Below are positions 1 through 9,226 of a stretch of 64,000 nucleotides of DNA, one piece after another (position 1 is the first letter of the stretch; each line of letters opens with the position of its first letter). The stretch comes from JABDIY01 sp963803845. GTDB lineage: Bacteria; Actinomycetota; Acidimicrobiia; Acidimicrobiales; SZUA-35. The notes under the pieces were generated by a model. The model was not told the DNA's origin. It made no database searches and worked only from the letters and a program-made list of their open reading frames with translations. The stretch covers positions 2,405,952 through 2,469,951 of the forward strand of contig CAWDNZ010000005.1 in assembly GCA_963803845.1 (NCBI GenBank). Reading direction: 5' to 3'. Position numbers and translations under genes: made by a program.

Positions 1-2771
1 TCCTCGGCGTTGTCCTTCACGTGCCCCATGTAGGCATGCACCACATCCAGCCCGAAATGATCGATTACCCGGCGAAGCTCGGCCGTCCCTTTCTCACACG
101 CCGCCACCTGCGCCTGAAGATCACCGATGTTCTGCACCGGACTCCTGGCCGGATACGGACCGCCGGTCAACAGCTCGTAGATCTCGTCATACAGGAACCG
201 GTCGTCCTTCACCAGCACCACGTTGTCCAAGAGCACACCCTCCTCCTCCACGGTGGTGGAATCGGCCGGCGCCGAACCGGGGACCGTGCCACCAACATCG
301 GCATGGTGACCACGGGAGGCCACGAAGAAGATCGGCTCCCCCACTTCGGTTCGGTCCTCGCGGAAGACCGGTTTGATCACCGTGATGTCCGGCAGATGGG
401 TTCCGCCGTTGTAGGGGGCGTTCATCACGAACACCTCGCCAGGAACCATGTTGGGGTTCTGGCGGATGATCGACTTGATCGACTCGCTCATCGACCCCAA
501 GTGCACCGGCATGTGCGGGGCGTTGGCGATCAGTTCACCGCCGGGATCGAACACCGCACAACTGAAGTCCAGCCGTTCCTTGATGTTCACCGAGGCGGCG
601 GTGTTCTCCAGCACCACCCCCATCTGTTCGGCGATGTTCATGAACAGGTTGTTGAAGATCTCAAGCTGCACGGGATCGACCGACGTTCCGATCGCCGAAC
701 GTTCGGGCCGGGCCACTACCCGTTCCAACACCAGGTCGCCCAGATCGTTCACCTCGGCCTGCCACCCCGGTTCGATCACCGTGGTGCCGGTTGCCTCCAG
801 GATCACTGCCGGGCCGGCCAAAGTGGCGCCCGCTGCCATCGACTCCCGTTGCACGAACGGCGTTGCCACTTCTTCGCCGCTGAAGGTGACGGGGTAACCG
901 TCCGTTTCTGCATTAGTTGCTTCGGGTTTGGTTGCGCCACCGTTGGCGAGGGCGAAGCCCGAGCCGGACGAGCCCACCGTTTCCAGCTGCACGGACTCCA
1001 CGATCATCGGCGTGTCGGGGCTGATGAAACCGAACCGGGCCCTGTGCAGCGCCTCGAACGCTTCGCTTACCTCGCCCATGTCGCCGGCAGGCACATGGAG
1101 GGCGGTGTCGGAACCCTTGTAGCGAACGGCCAGGCGTCGGTGCTGGGAGACTTGGCTCGGTTCAATTCCCTGCTGCGCCACAACGTCGGCTCCCACCTTC
1201 CCCAGCTCACGCCACGAGGGTGTCAGAGATTCCAGCAGGGCTCGATCGAGAACTGACTCGACAGCCTGATCACCAACATGGCGGACATCGGCCAAACCGA
1301 TCCCTACCGCCGAGAGCACACCAGCCTGGGGGTGCACATGCACCCGGGAAATCCCCAGACGGTCGGCCACGAGGCAGGCATGCTGCCCGCCGGCACCACC
1401 GAAACAGACAAGGGTGTAATCGGTGACATCGTGCCCTCGCTGCACCGAGATCTTCTTGATCGCATTTGACATGTTCTCCACCGCTATCGACAGGAACCCT
1501 TCGGCCACCGAATGGGGCGATTGTTCGATGCCGGTGGCGTCGGTGATCTCTTGCGCCAGTGCGTCGAAGGCGGACTGGCTGGCGGTCACGTTGAGCGGCT
1601 GGTCGCCCGAAGCTCCGAACACGTGGGGGAAGAACTCAGGCCGCAGTCTACCCAACACCACATTGCAGTCGGTGATCGTGAGCGGGCCGCCGTTGCCATA
1701 GCTGGCCGGACCGGGGTCGGCACCGGCGGAGTCGGGACCTACCCGCATCCGGCTGCCATCGAAGTGGAGGATCGAACCACCGCCGGCTGCCACGGTGTGG
1801 ATGTCGATCATGGGTGCCCGCACCCGCACCCCGGCAACGGCGGTCTCATACGTTCGTTCCAGCTCACCGGAGTAGTGCGACACATCGGTGGACGTGCCGC
1901 CCATGTCGAACCCGATCAGCCGATGGAATCCGGCCGCCTCAGCGGTGCGAATCATGCCCACCACTCCCCCGGCCGGGCCCGACAACAACGCATCCTTTCC
2001 TTGGAATGTTCGAGCGTCGGCCAGCCCCCCGTTGGACTGCATGAACATCAGCCGAGGCCCGGCGTTCTCCCCGCCCAGCTGTTGATCCACCCGTTCCACG
2101 TAGCGGCGCAGGATCGGCGACAGGTAGGCGTCGACCACGGTGGTGTCACCCCGGGACACCAGCTTCATCAACGGCGACACCTCGTGGCTCACCGACACCT
2201 GAGCAAACCCCTGCTCCCGTGCAATCGCCGCCACCTCCTGTTCGTGCTCGGTGTAGCGATAACCGTGCATCAGCACGATGGCCACAGCGTCGAACCCTGC
2301 GGTGCGAGCGTCCTGCAATTCGGCCCGGGCTCTTCCGGTGTCGAGTTTGGTTAGCACCTCGCCGGCGGCATTCATGCGCTCGTCGATCTCGATCACCCGG
2401 CTGTACAGCATGTCGGGCAGGACGATGTCCAGAGCGAAGAGGTCGGGCCGGGCTTGGTAGCCGATGCGGAGGGCGTCGGCGAACCCTTTGGTGGTGACCA
2501 GGACGGTGGGTTCACCTTCCCGTTCCAGCAGGGCGTTGGTGGCCACGGTGGTGCCCATCTTGACCGACTCGATCTGCTCTACCGGCAGCGGCTCGTCTTG
2601 GGGTGTGTGGAGGAGCTGCCGGATGCCTTCGATGGCGGCGTCGCCGTACCGGCGGGGGTTCTCCGAAAGCAGTTTGTGGGTGAGGGTGGCGCCGTCGGGG
2701 TTCAACGCCACGATGTCGGTGAACGTGCCACCCCGATCGATCCAGAAATGCCACCCCGCTTTTTGTGTCAC
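1..2771 (-). CDS. Hydantoinase / 5-oxoprolinase family protein, HyuA-HyuB fusion (3' end outside window)
   Basis: The reverse strand reads without interruption from a GTG at 2771 to the window edge, giving the first 923 residues of a protein whose family is normally about 1200. The start is preceded by AAGGGGAG. The N-terminus carries the acetate-kinase-like motif FWIDRGGTFTD at residues 9-19 that marks HyuA, a glycine-rich FGGAGGQHA stretch lies near residues 455-465, and around residue 914 the HyuB signature YMGHVKDNAEE appears. Such fusions perform ATP-dependent opening of 5-oxoproline or hydantoin rings in the cytoplasm. HyuA and HyuB are encoded as one chain here, as in 5-oxoprolinases. 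The exact substrate cannot be told from sequence. No frameshift is seen. Confidence 0.9.
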   Translation of the reverse strand, partial: MTQKAGWHFWIDRGGTFTDIVALNPDGATLTHKLLSENPRRYGDAAIEGIRQLLHTPQDEPLPVEQIESVKMGTTVATNALLEREGEPTVLVTTKGFADALRIGYQARPDLFALDIVLPDMLYSRVIEIDERMNAAGEVLTKLDTGRARAELQDARTAGFDAVAIVLMHGYRYTEHEQEVAAIAREQGFAQVSVSHEVSPLMKLVSRGDTTVVDAYLSPILRRYVERVDQQLGGENAGPRLMFMQSNGGLADARTFQGKDALLSGPAGGVVGMIRTAEAAGFHRLIGFDMGGTSTDVSHYSGELERTYETAVAGVRVRAPMIDIHTVAAGGGSILHFDGSRMRVGPDSAGADPGPASYGNGGPLTITDCNVVLGRLRPEFFPHVFGASGDQPLNVTASQSAFDALAQEITDATGIEQSPHSVAEGFLSIAVENMSNAIKKISVQRGHDVTDYTLVCFGGAGGQHACLVADRLGISRVHVHPQAGVLSAVGIGLADVRHVGDQAVESVLDRALLESLTPSWRELGKVGADVVAQQGIEPSQVSQHRRLAVRYKGSDTALHVPAGDMGEVSEAFEALHRARFGFISPDTPMIVESVQLETVGSSGSGFALANGGATKPEATNAETDGYPVTFSGEEVATPFVQRESMAAGATLAGPAVILEATGTTVIEPGWQAEVNDLGDLVLERVVARPERSAIGTSVDPVQLEIFNNLFMNIAEQMGVVLENTAASVNIKERLDFSCAVFDPGGELIANAPHMPVHLGSMSESIKSIIRQNPNMVPGEVFVMNAPYNGGTHLPDITVIKPVFREDRTEVGEPIFFVASRGHHADVGGTVPGSAPADSTTVEEEGVLLDNVVLVKDDRFLYDEIYELLTGGPYPARSPVQNIGDLQAQVAACEKGTAELRRVIDHFGLDVVHAYMGHVKDNAE

Positions 2772-2784
2772 GACTCCCCTTCTG

Positions 2785-2863
2785 CAAATTCCTGTTGATA
2801 CCCACATCTATTGTGGCTCCCGCAGGGGCAGAAAGTCCTTTTGTGGCTATCAACAGGGATTTG
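2785..2863 (-). repeat. Palindromic repeat family A, copy 1
   Basis: A 79-bp imperfect palindrome with 16-bp ends (CAAATTCCTGTTGATA against its near-perfect reverse complement) just upstream of the hydantoinase start. The interior contains GCCACA and TTTCTGCC blocks shared with four other copies in the window. It lies in reverse orientation relative to copies 2 and 3. Confidence 0.85.
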
Positions 2864-2901
2864 GCCAGGAACGTGCGAGCCCGCGCTTCCTCGCGCTGGT
2901 G

Positions 2902-3402
2902 TCAATCGCCCGGTCCCATTCGGTCGTAGTGGGCCACGGTTTCGGCTAGCCATCTCGGTTCGTCGTTATGCCAACTTCCCCAGACCCAATCAGGACCCAC
3001 CTCGGCGAACAGGTCGGTGGTTCGCCCATCGCTCCAGGTCTTTGTGGATGAGACGTCGGCTTGGTGCAGTTCGTCATGTAGTGGCGGCGCTACCCGCAAG
3101 GTGTAGGCCGTGCCGATGATCGTGGCCAGAATGGTGGCGGTGGACCGGTGGGCGATGACGAACGAACCGCCCAGAGAGTCAATCGCATCACGGCCAATCT
3201 CGCCCGCCAGAACCGCCAACCGTTCGGCGATGTCCGGGTGCCCACCGCCGCTCCAATAGTTGAGGCCTGCCAGCCCAAGGGTGCGAAGCTCCAGTCCGTC
3301 CCGCCGTCGCCACCGATAATCGAGGATTCCCGCATTCGAGGGGTTGGCGAGTATTGCAGCCGCATCCATCTCCGCACTGTAGGTCGGAGTCCCCCGCAGC
3401 AA
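2902..3402 (-). CDS. Hypothetical protein, unknown family
   Basis: A 166-residue reading frame with actinobacterial codon use, ending 38 bp beyond repeat copy 1. I do not recognise the family. It is a soluble, mixed-charge protein without a signal peptide or membrane segment; Trp-rich patches occur near the C-terminus (WVWGSWHNDEPRW). The first start is TTG at 3402 with AAGG about 12 bp upstream; an in-frame ATG at 3369 (MDAAAILANPSNAGILDYRW) is an alternative but has GGAG directly abutting it, so the start is uncertain. The gene is divergent from the DUF899 gene, with an 80-bp gap that must hold both promoters. Confidence 0.55.
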   Translation of the reverse strand: MLRGTPTYSAEMDAAAILANPSNAGILDYRWRRRDGLELRTLGLAGLNYWSGGGHPDIAERLAVLAGEIGRDAIDSLGGSFVIAHRSTATILATIIGTAYTLRVAPPLHDELHQADVSSTKTWSDGRTTDLFAEVGPDWVWGSWHNDEPRWLAETVAHYDRMGPGD

Positions 3403-3482
3403 TCGATGGTGAAACCTTGCGGACGCGATGTCTTCTTGAGGTTTGCTCGTTCGTCGTATAGAAAAGACTTAGGAGCAGAATC

Positions 3483-4202
3483 ATGATCGAGACCAAGACC
3501 CAGCCGGCCATCGTTGACAGGGAGGAATGGCTTCGGGCCCATCGAGACCACCTCAGCAAGGAGAAAGCTTTCACGCGCGAACGGGAACGCATGGCGGCGA
3601 CGAGACGAGAACTGCCCTGGACCGAAATGCCGGCCAACTACACCTTTCAAGCCCCGGATGGTCCGGTGAGTCTGGCCGATCTGTTCGATGGCCGATCGCA
3701 ACTGATCGTCTATCACTTCATGTTCGGCACCGACTGGGGCGACGAAGGTTGCCCGTCGTGTTCGTTCTGGGCCGACAACTTCAACGGCATCACTGCCCAC
3801 CTGCGTGCCCGTGATACTGCCTTCGTCGCGGTCTCCAGCGCCACTGTGGACCAGATCGAAACCTATCGTCAGCGCATGGGCTGGGATTTTCGGTGGGTGT
3901 CGTGCGATGGCTCCTCGTTCAACCGCGACCTCGGCGCCACCATCACACCAGAACAGGTGGAAGCCGGCGAGCTCACGTACAACCTGGGCACGTCGCTACC
4001 TTTCGGGACCGAATCGGCCATGATCAGCGTTTTTGCTCGCGACGATGATCAGATCTTCCTCACTTTTCAAGCAGCTGCACGGGGTCTCGACCTACTCAAT
4101 GGCGCCTACCACTACCTCGACATCACCCCCAAGGGCCGCGACGAAGCGGACCTGCCGTGGCCAATGGCCTGGCTCCGCCGCCACGACTCCTACGACGAAT
4201 AG
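3483..4202 (+). CDS. DUF899 family thioredoxin-like protein
   Basis: This 239-residue protein has the hallmarks of the DUF899 family: an N-terminal helical region with REEWLRAH, a thioredoxin-like strand ending YHFMFGTDWGDEGCPSCSFW at about residues 77-96, and the conserved C-terminal YHYLDITPKGRDE. The CPSC pair sits where thioredoxins place their redox cysteines, so a thiol-disulphide role is plausible, but the biochemical function of the family is not settled. The ATG at 3483 is preceded by AGGAG at 7-8 bp spacing. Cytoplasmic, no signal peptide. It is transcribed alone, followed by repeat A copy 2. Confidence 0.88.
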   Translation: MIETKTQPAIVDREEWLRAHRDHLSKEKAFTRERERMAATRRELPWTEMPANYTFQAPDGPVSLADLFDGRSQLIVYHFMFGTDWGDEGCPSCSFWADNFNGITAHLRARDTAFVAVSSATVDQIETYRQRMGWDFRWVSCDGSSFNRDLGATITPEQVEAGELTYNLGTSLPFGTESAMISVFARDDDQIFLTFQAAARGLDLLNGAYHYLDITPKGRDEADLPWPMAWLRRHDSYDE

Positions 4203-4271
4203 CCCCGCGAGCGTGTCTTTGAACGGCCGTGCACCTCAGGGCTTGCCCGTGACGGCAGTGCACCGCCGCCG

Positions 4272-4351
4272 CCAAATTCCTGTGGAGAACCACATTCAGG
4301 CGTTCTGCCGATGCGGTAGCCACACTGAATGTGGGCGTCCACAGGAATCTC
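4272..4351 (+). repeat. Palindromic repeat family A, copy 2
   Basis: About 80 bp, ends CCAAATTCCTGTGGA and its inverted partner TCCACAGGAATCTCGG. Interior hairpins CCACATTCAG/CTGAATGTGG and CTGCCGATGCGGTAG give a nested, multi-stem fold. Lies in the gap between the DUF899 and DUF427 genes. Confidence 0.85.
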
Positions 4352-4426
4352 GGTAGCGCAACACTGCGTTTTGCTAGGCTGCCAGCAGGGGAAGATCCAA
4401 GTGAGCTATCAGCCGGAGACGACATC

Positions 4427-4717
4427 ATGACGAAGGCAATCTTCGACGGTGCGGTGATCGCCGAGAGCGACGATGTGAAAGAGGTCGAAGGCATGACGTA
4501 CTTCCCCCGCTCATCGGTCAACAGCGATGCTCTCAGGGAAAGTGCCACCACTAGTCGGTGCCCATGGAAGGGTAAGGCTCGGTATTGGGACGTGGTAGGC
4601 GAAAACCAAACTGCCTCGGATGCAGCCTTTGCCTACGACAAACCGTGGCCGTTGGCGCGGCGATCAGTGAAAGACCGCATCGCCTTCTGGCAAGGGGTGG
4701 AGGTCGTGCCCGACTGA
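4427..4717 (+). CDS. DUF427 family small protein
   Basis: A 96-residue protein beginning MTKAIFDGAVIAESDDVKEV, with the family pattern of an early FNG/FDG-like turn, YFPRSSV, and the CPWKGKARYWDV block at about residues 43-54 that is typical of DUF427. The family folds as a small beta protein of unknown function and is common in actinobacteria. I chose the ATG at 4427 because GGAG lies about 9 bp upstream and residues before it are not conserved-looking; the frame is open further upstream into the repeat. Flanked on both sides by family A repeats. Confidence 0.85.
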   Translation: MTKAIFDGAVIAESDDVKEVEGMTYFPRSSVNSDALRESATTSRCPWKGKARYWDVVGENQTASDAAFAYDKPWPLARRSVKDRIAFWQGVEVVPD

Positions 4718-4732
4718 AGCGACCATTGCTTG

Positions 4733-4816
4733 CTGAAATACCTGTCAGTAGCCACATTCAGGCTTTCTGCCGTTGCGGTAGCCACACTGGATGTGGGTAT
4801 CCACAGGAATTTGCAG
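4733..4816 (+). repeat. Palindromic repeat family A, copy 3
   Basis: About 84 bp with ends CTGAAATACCTGT and ACAGGAATTTGCAG. Same interior blocks as copy 2 (CCACATTCAGGC, TTCTGCCG, GGTAGCCACACT). It sits exactly between the convergent ends of the DUF427 gene and the next reverse-strand gene, only about 450 bp from copy 2. Confidence 0.85.
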
Positions 4817-4835
4817 AAGCCCGATGGCAATTGTG

Positions 4836-5810
4836 TTAGTAGTCCGGTTGGGGCTCCACCGGTTCCCGGCCGTGGGTGGCCGGCAGCGCCGCCTTCACCC
4901 GCTGCTTAGCCATCTGCGCCCGCCAAGAGCGCACCTTCACCCCGTGGCGATACCGATCCCCCACCATTCGATTGGTCGCCTCCCGGAACATCTCGACGAT
5001 CTTCCTGCCGTCCTCACGCGAATCGTTGATGAACATTGGACGGAAGAACTCATAACGAATCTCCGCCGGAACCACGCTGCCGCCCTCCCCGAAAGTGGGG
5101 CAGTCGATGCACACCGGCACGATCTTGGCTGTCGATTCCACATACGGCTCGAGAGTGCGACGATTCGGCTCGTGGATGTACAGCGTGTGGCCCTTCTTTG
5201 ATGCTGCGTTGTGTCGCGCCACCAGCGACATGACCGTGATGGAGCCTTCGGTGTTCCGCACCGCCTCGAGAATCTTGAGCGCATAGGCGTTCTTCCGGTC
5301 TCGGTACAGACGCACATCGTCGGTGGGATTCCCGTCCAGGCGGGGCACGGTCTGGACTACCGAAGAGATGTTGCGGAGCGTGTCGATCACCGGGAATTCT
5401 CCGGCACCGACGTCGAGCTTGATTTCGGAAATCATTTCGCTCACCACCTGAACCGTTGTTGCCCGACGACCAAGCTCGATGCGACCCAGCGTCTCGGCCA
5501 ACACCGGTACATCCGTGAACTGCCCGTGATCGGTGAGGAAGACAAGCGATTCGCCAGCGTTGACCCAGCCTCTCAGCCCATGTTTCGTTATGAACGCCTC
5601 GAGATCGTCGCAGAAGCGGTCGTGGCTCTCGGGCGTGACGATGATATCCAGCAGGCCTTGATCGATTCTTTCGCTGTCGTCGTAGGTGTGCAGGGTTTGG
5701 GCCATGGCAAATCGTGCGTCTTCGAACTCGCGCCTACCGAAAGCAGGAAACCGAGCGGCGATCGTCTTGGCATAGATCTCATAGAGGGCGCGTTCAGGCA
5801 ACTCTTCCAA
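4836..5810 (-). CDS. Hypothetical protein, weak acyltransferase-like pattern
   Basis: A 324-residue cytoplasmic-looking protein of no family I can name with certainty. Around residues 90-98 it reads FLTDHGQFTDVP, which resembles the H-x4-D motif I of PlsC-type acyltransferases, and VPVCIDCPTFGEG followed by VVPAEIRYEFF could stand for a later block; this similarity is weak and not a functional call. The C-terminus is basic (VKVRSWRAQMAKQRVK). The first usable start is TTG at 5810; coding-like sequence continues a few codons upstream to an in-frame stop, so an unusual start is possible. Convergent with DUF427 and separated from the upstream peroxidase by repeat B. Confidence 0.6.
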   Translation of the reverse strand: MEELPERALYEIYAKTIAARFPAFGRREFEDARFAMAQTLHTYDDSERIDQGLLDIIVTPESHDRFCDDLEAFITKHGLRGWVNAGESLVFLTDHGQFTDVPVLAETLGRIELGRRATTVQVVSEMISEIKLDVGAGEFPVIDTLRNISSVVQTVPRLDGNPTDDVRLYRDRKNAYALKILEAVRNTEGSITVMSLVARHNAASKKGHTLYIHEPNRRTLEPYVESTAKIVPVCIDCPTFGEGGSVVPAEIRYEFFRPMFINDSREDGRKIVEMFREATNRMVGDRYRHGVKVRSWRAQMAKQRVKAALPATHGREPVEPQPDY

Positions 5811-5905
5811 CCAGCGGTCTGGTGCCTCATCGGACGGGATTCGATCTGCGATCCCCCCACGTTACGCGATCCACCCGTAGCAAGCCGCAATCCCCATCCC
5901 AAACC

Positions 5906-5955
5906 GTTATCCGGAGCATTGAGTGCCCTCCAGGGCACCGAACGCCCCGGATAAC
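5906..5955 (+). repeat. Palindromic repeat family B, copy 1
   Basis: A 50-bp element: outer arms GTTATCCGG / CCGGATAAC (perfect) and an inner hairpin GTGCCCT-CC-AGGGCAC. Three other copies share the same two-stem design. No T-run follows, so it is not a typical rho-independent terminator. Confidence 0.8.
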
Positions 5956-5971
5956 AGGAGTCGGACTGATA

Positions 5972-8170
5972 TCACCGTCGTCCAAAGCCGTGATGTCCCC
6001 GTCGCTCTCGTCTGCGTTGCAGCCTTGCGATGTCTTGCTCGTCCCCTGAATCAGCCGGGGATGGGTCGGCGGCGGGTTCCACGGGATCGTCGGCCTGGAC
6101 ATCGGGCAGCAAGAAGGCGTTCGACGGGAGTGCCTCGAGGTCGATGTCGGTGTTGTCGGCGATCACTTCGGACAGCGTCCTCTGGTAGTCGATGCCGTAG
6201 ACATCGACGATGTCATCCAGGACTGGGTCATTGCCGTAGAAGAACCGGTCGCCGTCACGGAGAGCCTCGAATTGGGTCGTCCACATTGCCAGTTGGAGCT
6301 CGCCGAATTCGGATCCTGCAACGTGGGGTTCTGACACCATGCCGGTGAAAGCGTCGACGTCGTCCACATCGTCGAAGAGTGCGGCGAGACGGGCGGCGGC
6401 AGTGGTTCGACGCACGGCGACGACCGTTTCAGTGTCGGCGGCAACCGTTCCGACCTCCAGTGCGTTCCCGTCGCGGTCTTCGAGCTGCACGAAGTCAAGG
6501 ATTGCGGGGTCATCGATACTGAACCCACCGAGGTCCTCGGTGGCTTCACCCGTGAGCTCCATGAACGACTCGACCGGCGCCAGGCCGTAGGCGATGCGGA
6601 GCTCGTTGTAGCTGGGCATGCCGTGGTCATAGGCCCGGGCAACATCCAGTGCCCCGAGGTCGTTGACACCGTTGAAGCAGTCGGCGATCCCTTCGCCGTC
6701 GAGGCAATCGAGTGGGTTCTCCGTGTCAGGTCCGGGGATCTGGAAGAGCACGCTACGGAGTTGGTTGTCGATCTGGCCATCGTTCGCGTAGGCAGCTTCC
6801 GAGGTCAACCCGGCAAGAAAGTTGCCGAGTCCGACGTCTTGAAGAAGGGCTGGATTGCCGAATGCCACGTTGAGAGGGATGGCGATTTCGGCCACGCCGG
6901 CTGCCTCGTCGACGTCCACTTCGACTCCCTGGTTCTGGAGCGATTCGAGGATGGCGTCTTCGAGCTGATCAAGCGGGATTTCTGCCTCGAACTCGCCGTG
7001 GATCTGGGAGTGCGCCCGGTAGCCGACCGTGGCGAACTCGCTGGTGATCGATGGATCCACGGTCGGGTCGTAGCCGGCGTAGTCGTCCAGCTCGACCCCC
7101 ATTGACGGGAGGAACTCGGCGTAGGTGATGTATTGCTGTTGGGCAGCGACGATTCGGCGGGCGATCTCGAACTTGACTTCGTCGCCGAGGTCCTCGGGCA
7201 ACAGCTCAACGATCCGGTTGTGTTCGCGAAGGAACAGCGTATGGGCTGCGGTCAGCCCGATGTTCTCATTGACGCGGACGTCGCCGGCGATCACCGCCGA
7301 GTCAGGGTCAGCGAAGAGTCGGCCTATCAGGTCTGTCTGAGGCGCATCCACGCCGGTGCGAGCTGCTGCGGTTGGAAGGTAGCCGTCGTCGTTGACGAGT
7401 GTGGCTTCGTTGTTGGTGGGGTCGCCGTCCACGGTCCCGTCGCGTAGCCAGTCGAGCCGCTCGGCGGAACCGCCATAGACAGCCCAGGCGTCGATGTACG
7501 AGCTGACGGTGTTGACCTGCTCCCGCGGCCTACCGTCGATTCCGGTTCCATCGGCAACGGCCGAGCGGGTTGTTGCGATGCCGCCGAGGTCGTTGGTGAA
7601 GTCCTCCAACGGGTCGTCGGGGTCAAAGCCGATGATCAGGTCTTCGTCTCCCACCTCCCGCAAGCCGATGGTGTGGTCGAGGAACTGGCCCCAGACGAAA
7701 CTCCAGTGAGTGACACCGTTTTCGGAGAAGATGTTCTGATTGGAGTCGTTGAAGATCCGGTTGCTCAGATACCGCTCGGCGGGCCCGTCGACGGTCTCGC
7801 CGATGCTGTCGGCATAATTCGCGCCGGCGACACGTACATAGTTCTGTCCGGCTTGACCCAGGGTCAGGTCATCGAGGTTGTTGCCTGATCCGTCAAGCGA
7901 GCGCCGGTTGCTGAGGACGGTCGCAGCAAGGTCATCGGCTTCAGCTTCGAGGTCGGCAGCCTGCGCACCGAGGGCGGCGGTGGCGGCCTCCTTACCCTGC
8001 GCTCCGAGGGAGTTGATGGCGACCGATCCGATACCGGCGGTAGCGATCGGGATTACGAGCAGAGCCGACCAGGCTCGCTTGCTCGGGAACGGCAAAATTG
8101 ATGGGGTTGGCTCATCGTTCAGGCCGGCGGGTGAACTCTCGTCGTCCTGTGGGTGGATGCTGGGTTGCAC
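5972..8170 (-). CDS. Animal haem peroxidase family protein, membrane-anchored or exported
   Basis: The 732-residue product starts at GTG 8170, 6 bp after AAGGAG. A hydrophobic stretch at residues 34-54 (after KRAW) suggests a signal anchor or signal peptide, so the catalytic domain is probably outside the membrane. The peroxidase domain shows FVWGQFLDHT with the distal Asp165-His166 pair, HTLFLREHNRI near 310-320, and TVGYRAHSQI with the proximal haem ligand His387. These are the landmarks of the animal-type (cyclooxygenase/peroxinectin-like) superfamily, which oxidises halides or phenolic substrates with peroxide. The last 50 residues are acidic then basic (RLQRRRERRGHHG). The bacterial role is unknown. 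Confidence 0.88.
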   Translation of the reverse strand: MQPSIHPQDDESSPAGLNDEPTPSILPFPSKRAWSALLVIPIATAGIGSVAINSLGAQGKEAATAALGAQAADLEAEADDLAATVLSNRRSLDGSGNNLDDLTLGQAGQNYVRVAGANYADSIGETVDGPAERYLSNRIFNDSNQNIFSENGVTHWSFVWGQFLDHTIGLREVGDEDLIIGFDPDDPLEDFTNDLGGIATTRSAVADGTGIDGRPREQVNTVSSYIDAWAVYGGSAERLDWLRDGTVDGDPTNNEATLVNDDGYLPTAAARTGVDAPQTDLIGRLFADPDSAVIAGDVRVNENIGLTAAHTLFLREHNRIVELLPEDLGDEVKFEIARRIVAAQQQYITYAEFLPSMGVELDDYAGYDPTVDPSITSEFATVGYRAHSQIHGEFEAEIPLDQLEDAILESLQNQGVEVDVDEAAGVAEIAIPLNVAFGNPALLQDVGLGNFLAGLTSEAAYANDGQIDNQLRSVLFQIPGPDTENPLDCLDGEGIADCFNGVNDLGALDVARAYDHGMPSYNELRIAYGLAPVESFMELTGEATEDLGGFSIDDPAILDFVQLEDRDGNALEVGTVAADTETVVAVRRTTAAARLAALFDDVDDVDAFTGMVSEPHVAGSEFGELQLAMWTTQFEALRDGDRFFYGNDPVLDDIVDVYGIDYQRTLSEVIADNTDIDLEALPSNAFLLPDVQADDPVEPAADPSPADSGDEQDIARLQRRRERRGHHGFGRR

Positions 8171-8340
8171 TGTGTACTCCTTCTTTGTGGGGAGTACTCA
8201 CCGAACCATCGCGATGGCAATTCGGCCGCAGCGCCACGGCAAGGTTTCGACAAGACGGGATCGTGGCGTACTGGCACACCGCTTCAGCGCCAGATCCGCA
8301 GCCCTCGGCCTCCAAGGCATAGAAGGTCGCGGATCACCGT

Positions 8341-9090
8341 TCACATTCTGACGGGCGCCTCGGTGGGAGCAAGCTCAATGGTGCGACTCGCGAGAACGCA
8401 GCCCAGCGCCGTCAGCGCGCCGCCGAGGACCAACATGATCGCGGGGTCGTCGATGACCGCGGCGGGGTGAACGGTGGAGATGAACGGCAGGTTGAACCCC
8501 ACCAGAGCAGCTGCAATAGCGGCGACAAGCTGAAGCCGCTTGAGCGACACGAGCGTGAGCGTCTGTTCCGCCAGCCAGAGAACCAACGCACCCTGGGCGA
8601 GAAGGTAGAAGGCTGAGGGAGTTACGGCTCCCGCAGCCAAGAAGTGAAGGTTCAAGAAGATACCGGTGGCCAGGCCCACACCGATCCGGCGACCCGTGAC
8701 CAGGCTCGCCCCTGCAACCAGCTGACCGACCACGACGACCAGGGCGATCAACGGAGCAGCCGGGAGAACGACCGCCTCCACAAAGGGCTGATACCAGGCG
8801 AGCGTCGTGTCACCGTGAACGAACACGAAGCGGGTGATCACATCACCCGTCCACCACCCCGGGTCGATCACTTTCTCAGCGACGGCTCGCAGCCATCCGA
8901 GACCGATGAAGAGTTGGGTGACGACAACCCAGGCAGGGAGTCCGCCCACCCGGGCTGCCGCGATGCGGCCCGCCGTCGACCCGGCTGCAGAGAGTCGTTC
9001 GCCAAGTGGCCGAGTGAAGAGGTCTGAGATCTTTGTCCATGCGGCTGATTCTTGGGTCGGGGTGTTCGGACGGTGAAAGGCCAGTGGCAA
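8341..9090 (-). CDS. DoxX-like integral membrane protein
   Basis: A 249-residue protein with about six hydrophobic segments after a polar N-terminus of 45 residues. The sequence around residues 62-82 (FIGLGWLRAVAEKVIDPGWW) is the conserved first helix and loop of DoxX / TQO small-subunit-like proteins, and GQLVAGASLVTGRRIG matches the next conserved block. DoxX-type proteins are linked to quinone-coupled redox reactions, but that is family knowledge only. Start TTG at 9090 lacks a clear ribosome site, so the true start may be downstream. It shares its orientation with the haem peroxidase 170 bp downstream, which may indicate co-expression. Confidence 0.7.
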   Translation of the reverse strand: MPLAFHRPNTPTQESAAWTKISDLFTRPLGERLSAAGSTAGRIAAARVGGLPAWVVVTQLFIGLGWLRAVAEKVIDPGWWTGDVITRFVFVHGDTTLAWYQPFVEAVVLPAAPLIALVVVVGQLVAGASLVTGRRIGVGLATGIFLNLHFLAAGAVTPSAFYLLAQGALVLWLAEQTLTLVSLKRLQLVAAIAAALVGFNLPFISTVHPAAVIDDPAIMLVLGGALTALGCVLASRTIELAPTEAPVRM

Positions 9091-9226
9091 GAAATCGACA
9101 AGACGGTCCCTTGATCAGCCGGCATGCCCAACTTGTCAATGTCTTGCCGGTTGCCTGCCGAGGCGTTGAGGGTGCTGCCTCATAGTGATTCTCAACACCA
9201 ACCAAACCCCTCCCAAGGAGAACAAC

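Noticed and set aside
21..1256. Long forward-strand open frame over the hydantoinase region
   Set aside because: It is His/Arg/Gly-rich and is the mirror of the clearly coding reverse strand (HyuB motifs).
2785..4816. Three closely spaced family A copies as a CRISPR-like array
   Set aside because: Spacing is irregular (1.4 and 0.38 kb gaps), genes lie between, and orientation differs.
5906..5955. Family B palindromes as rho-independent terminators
   Set aside because: No T-run follows any copy, and conserved inner stems recur at unrelated positions including upstream of genes.
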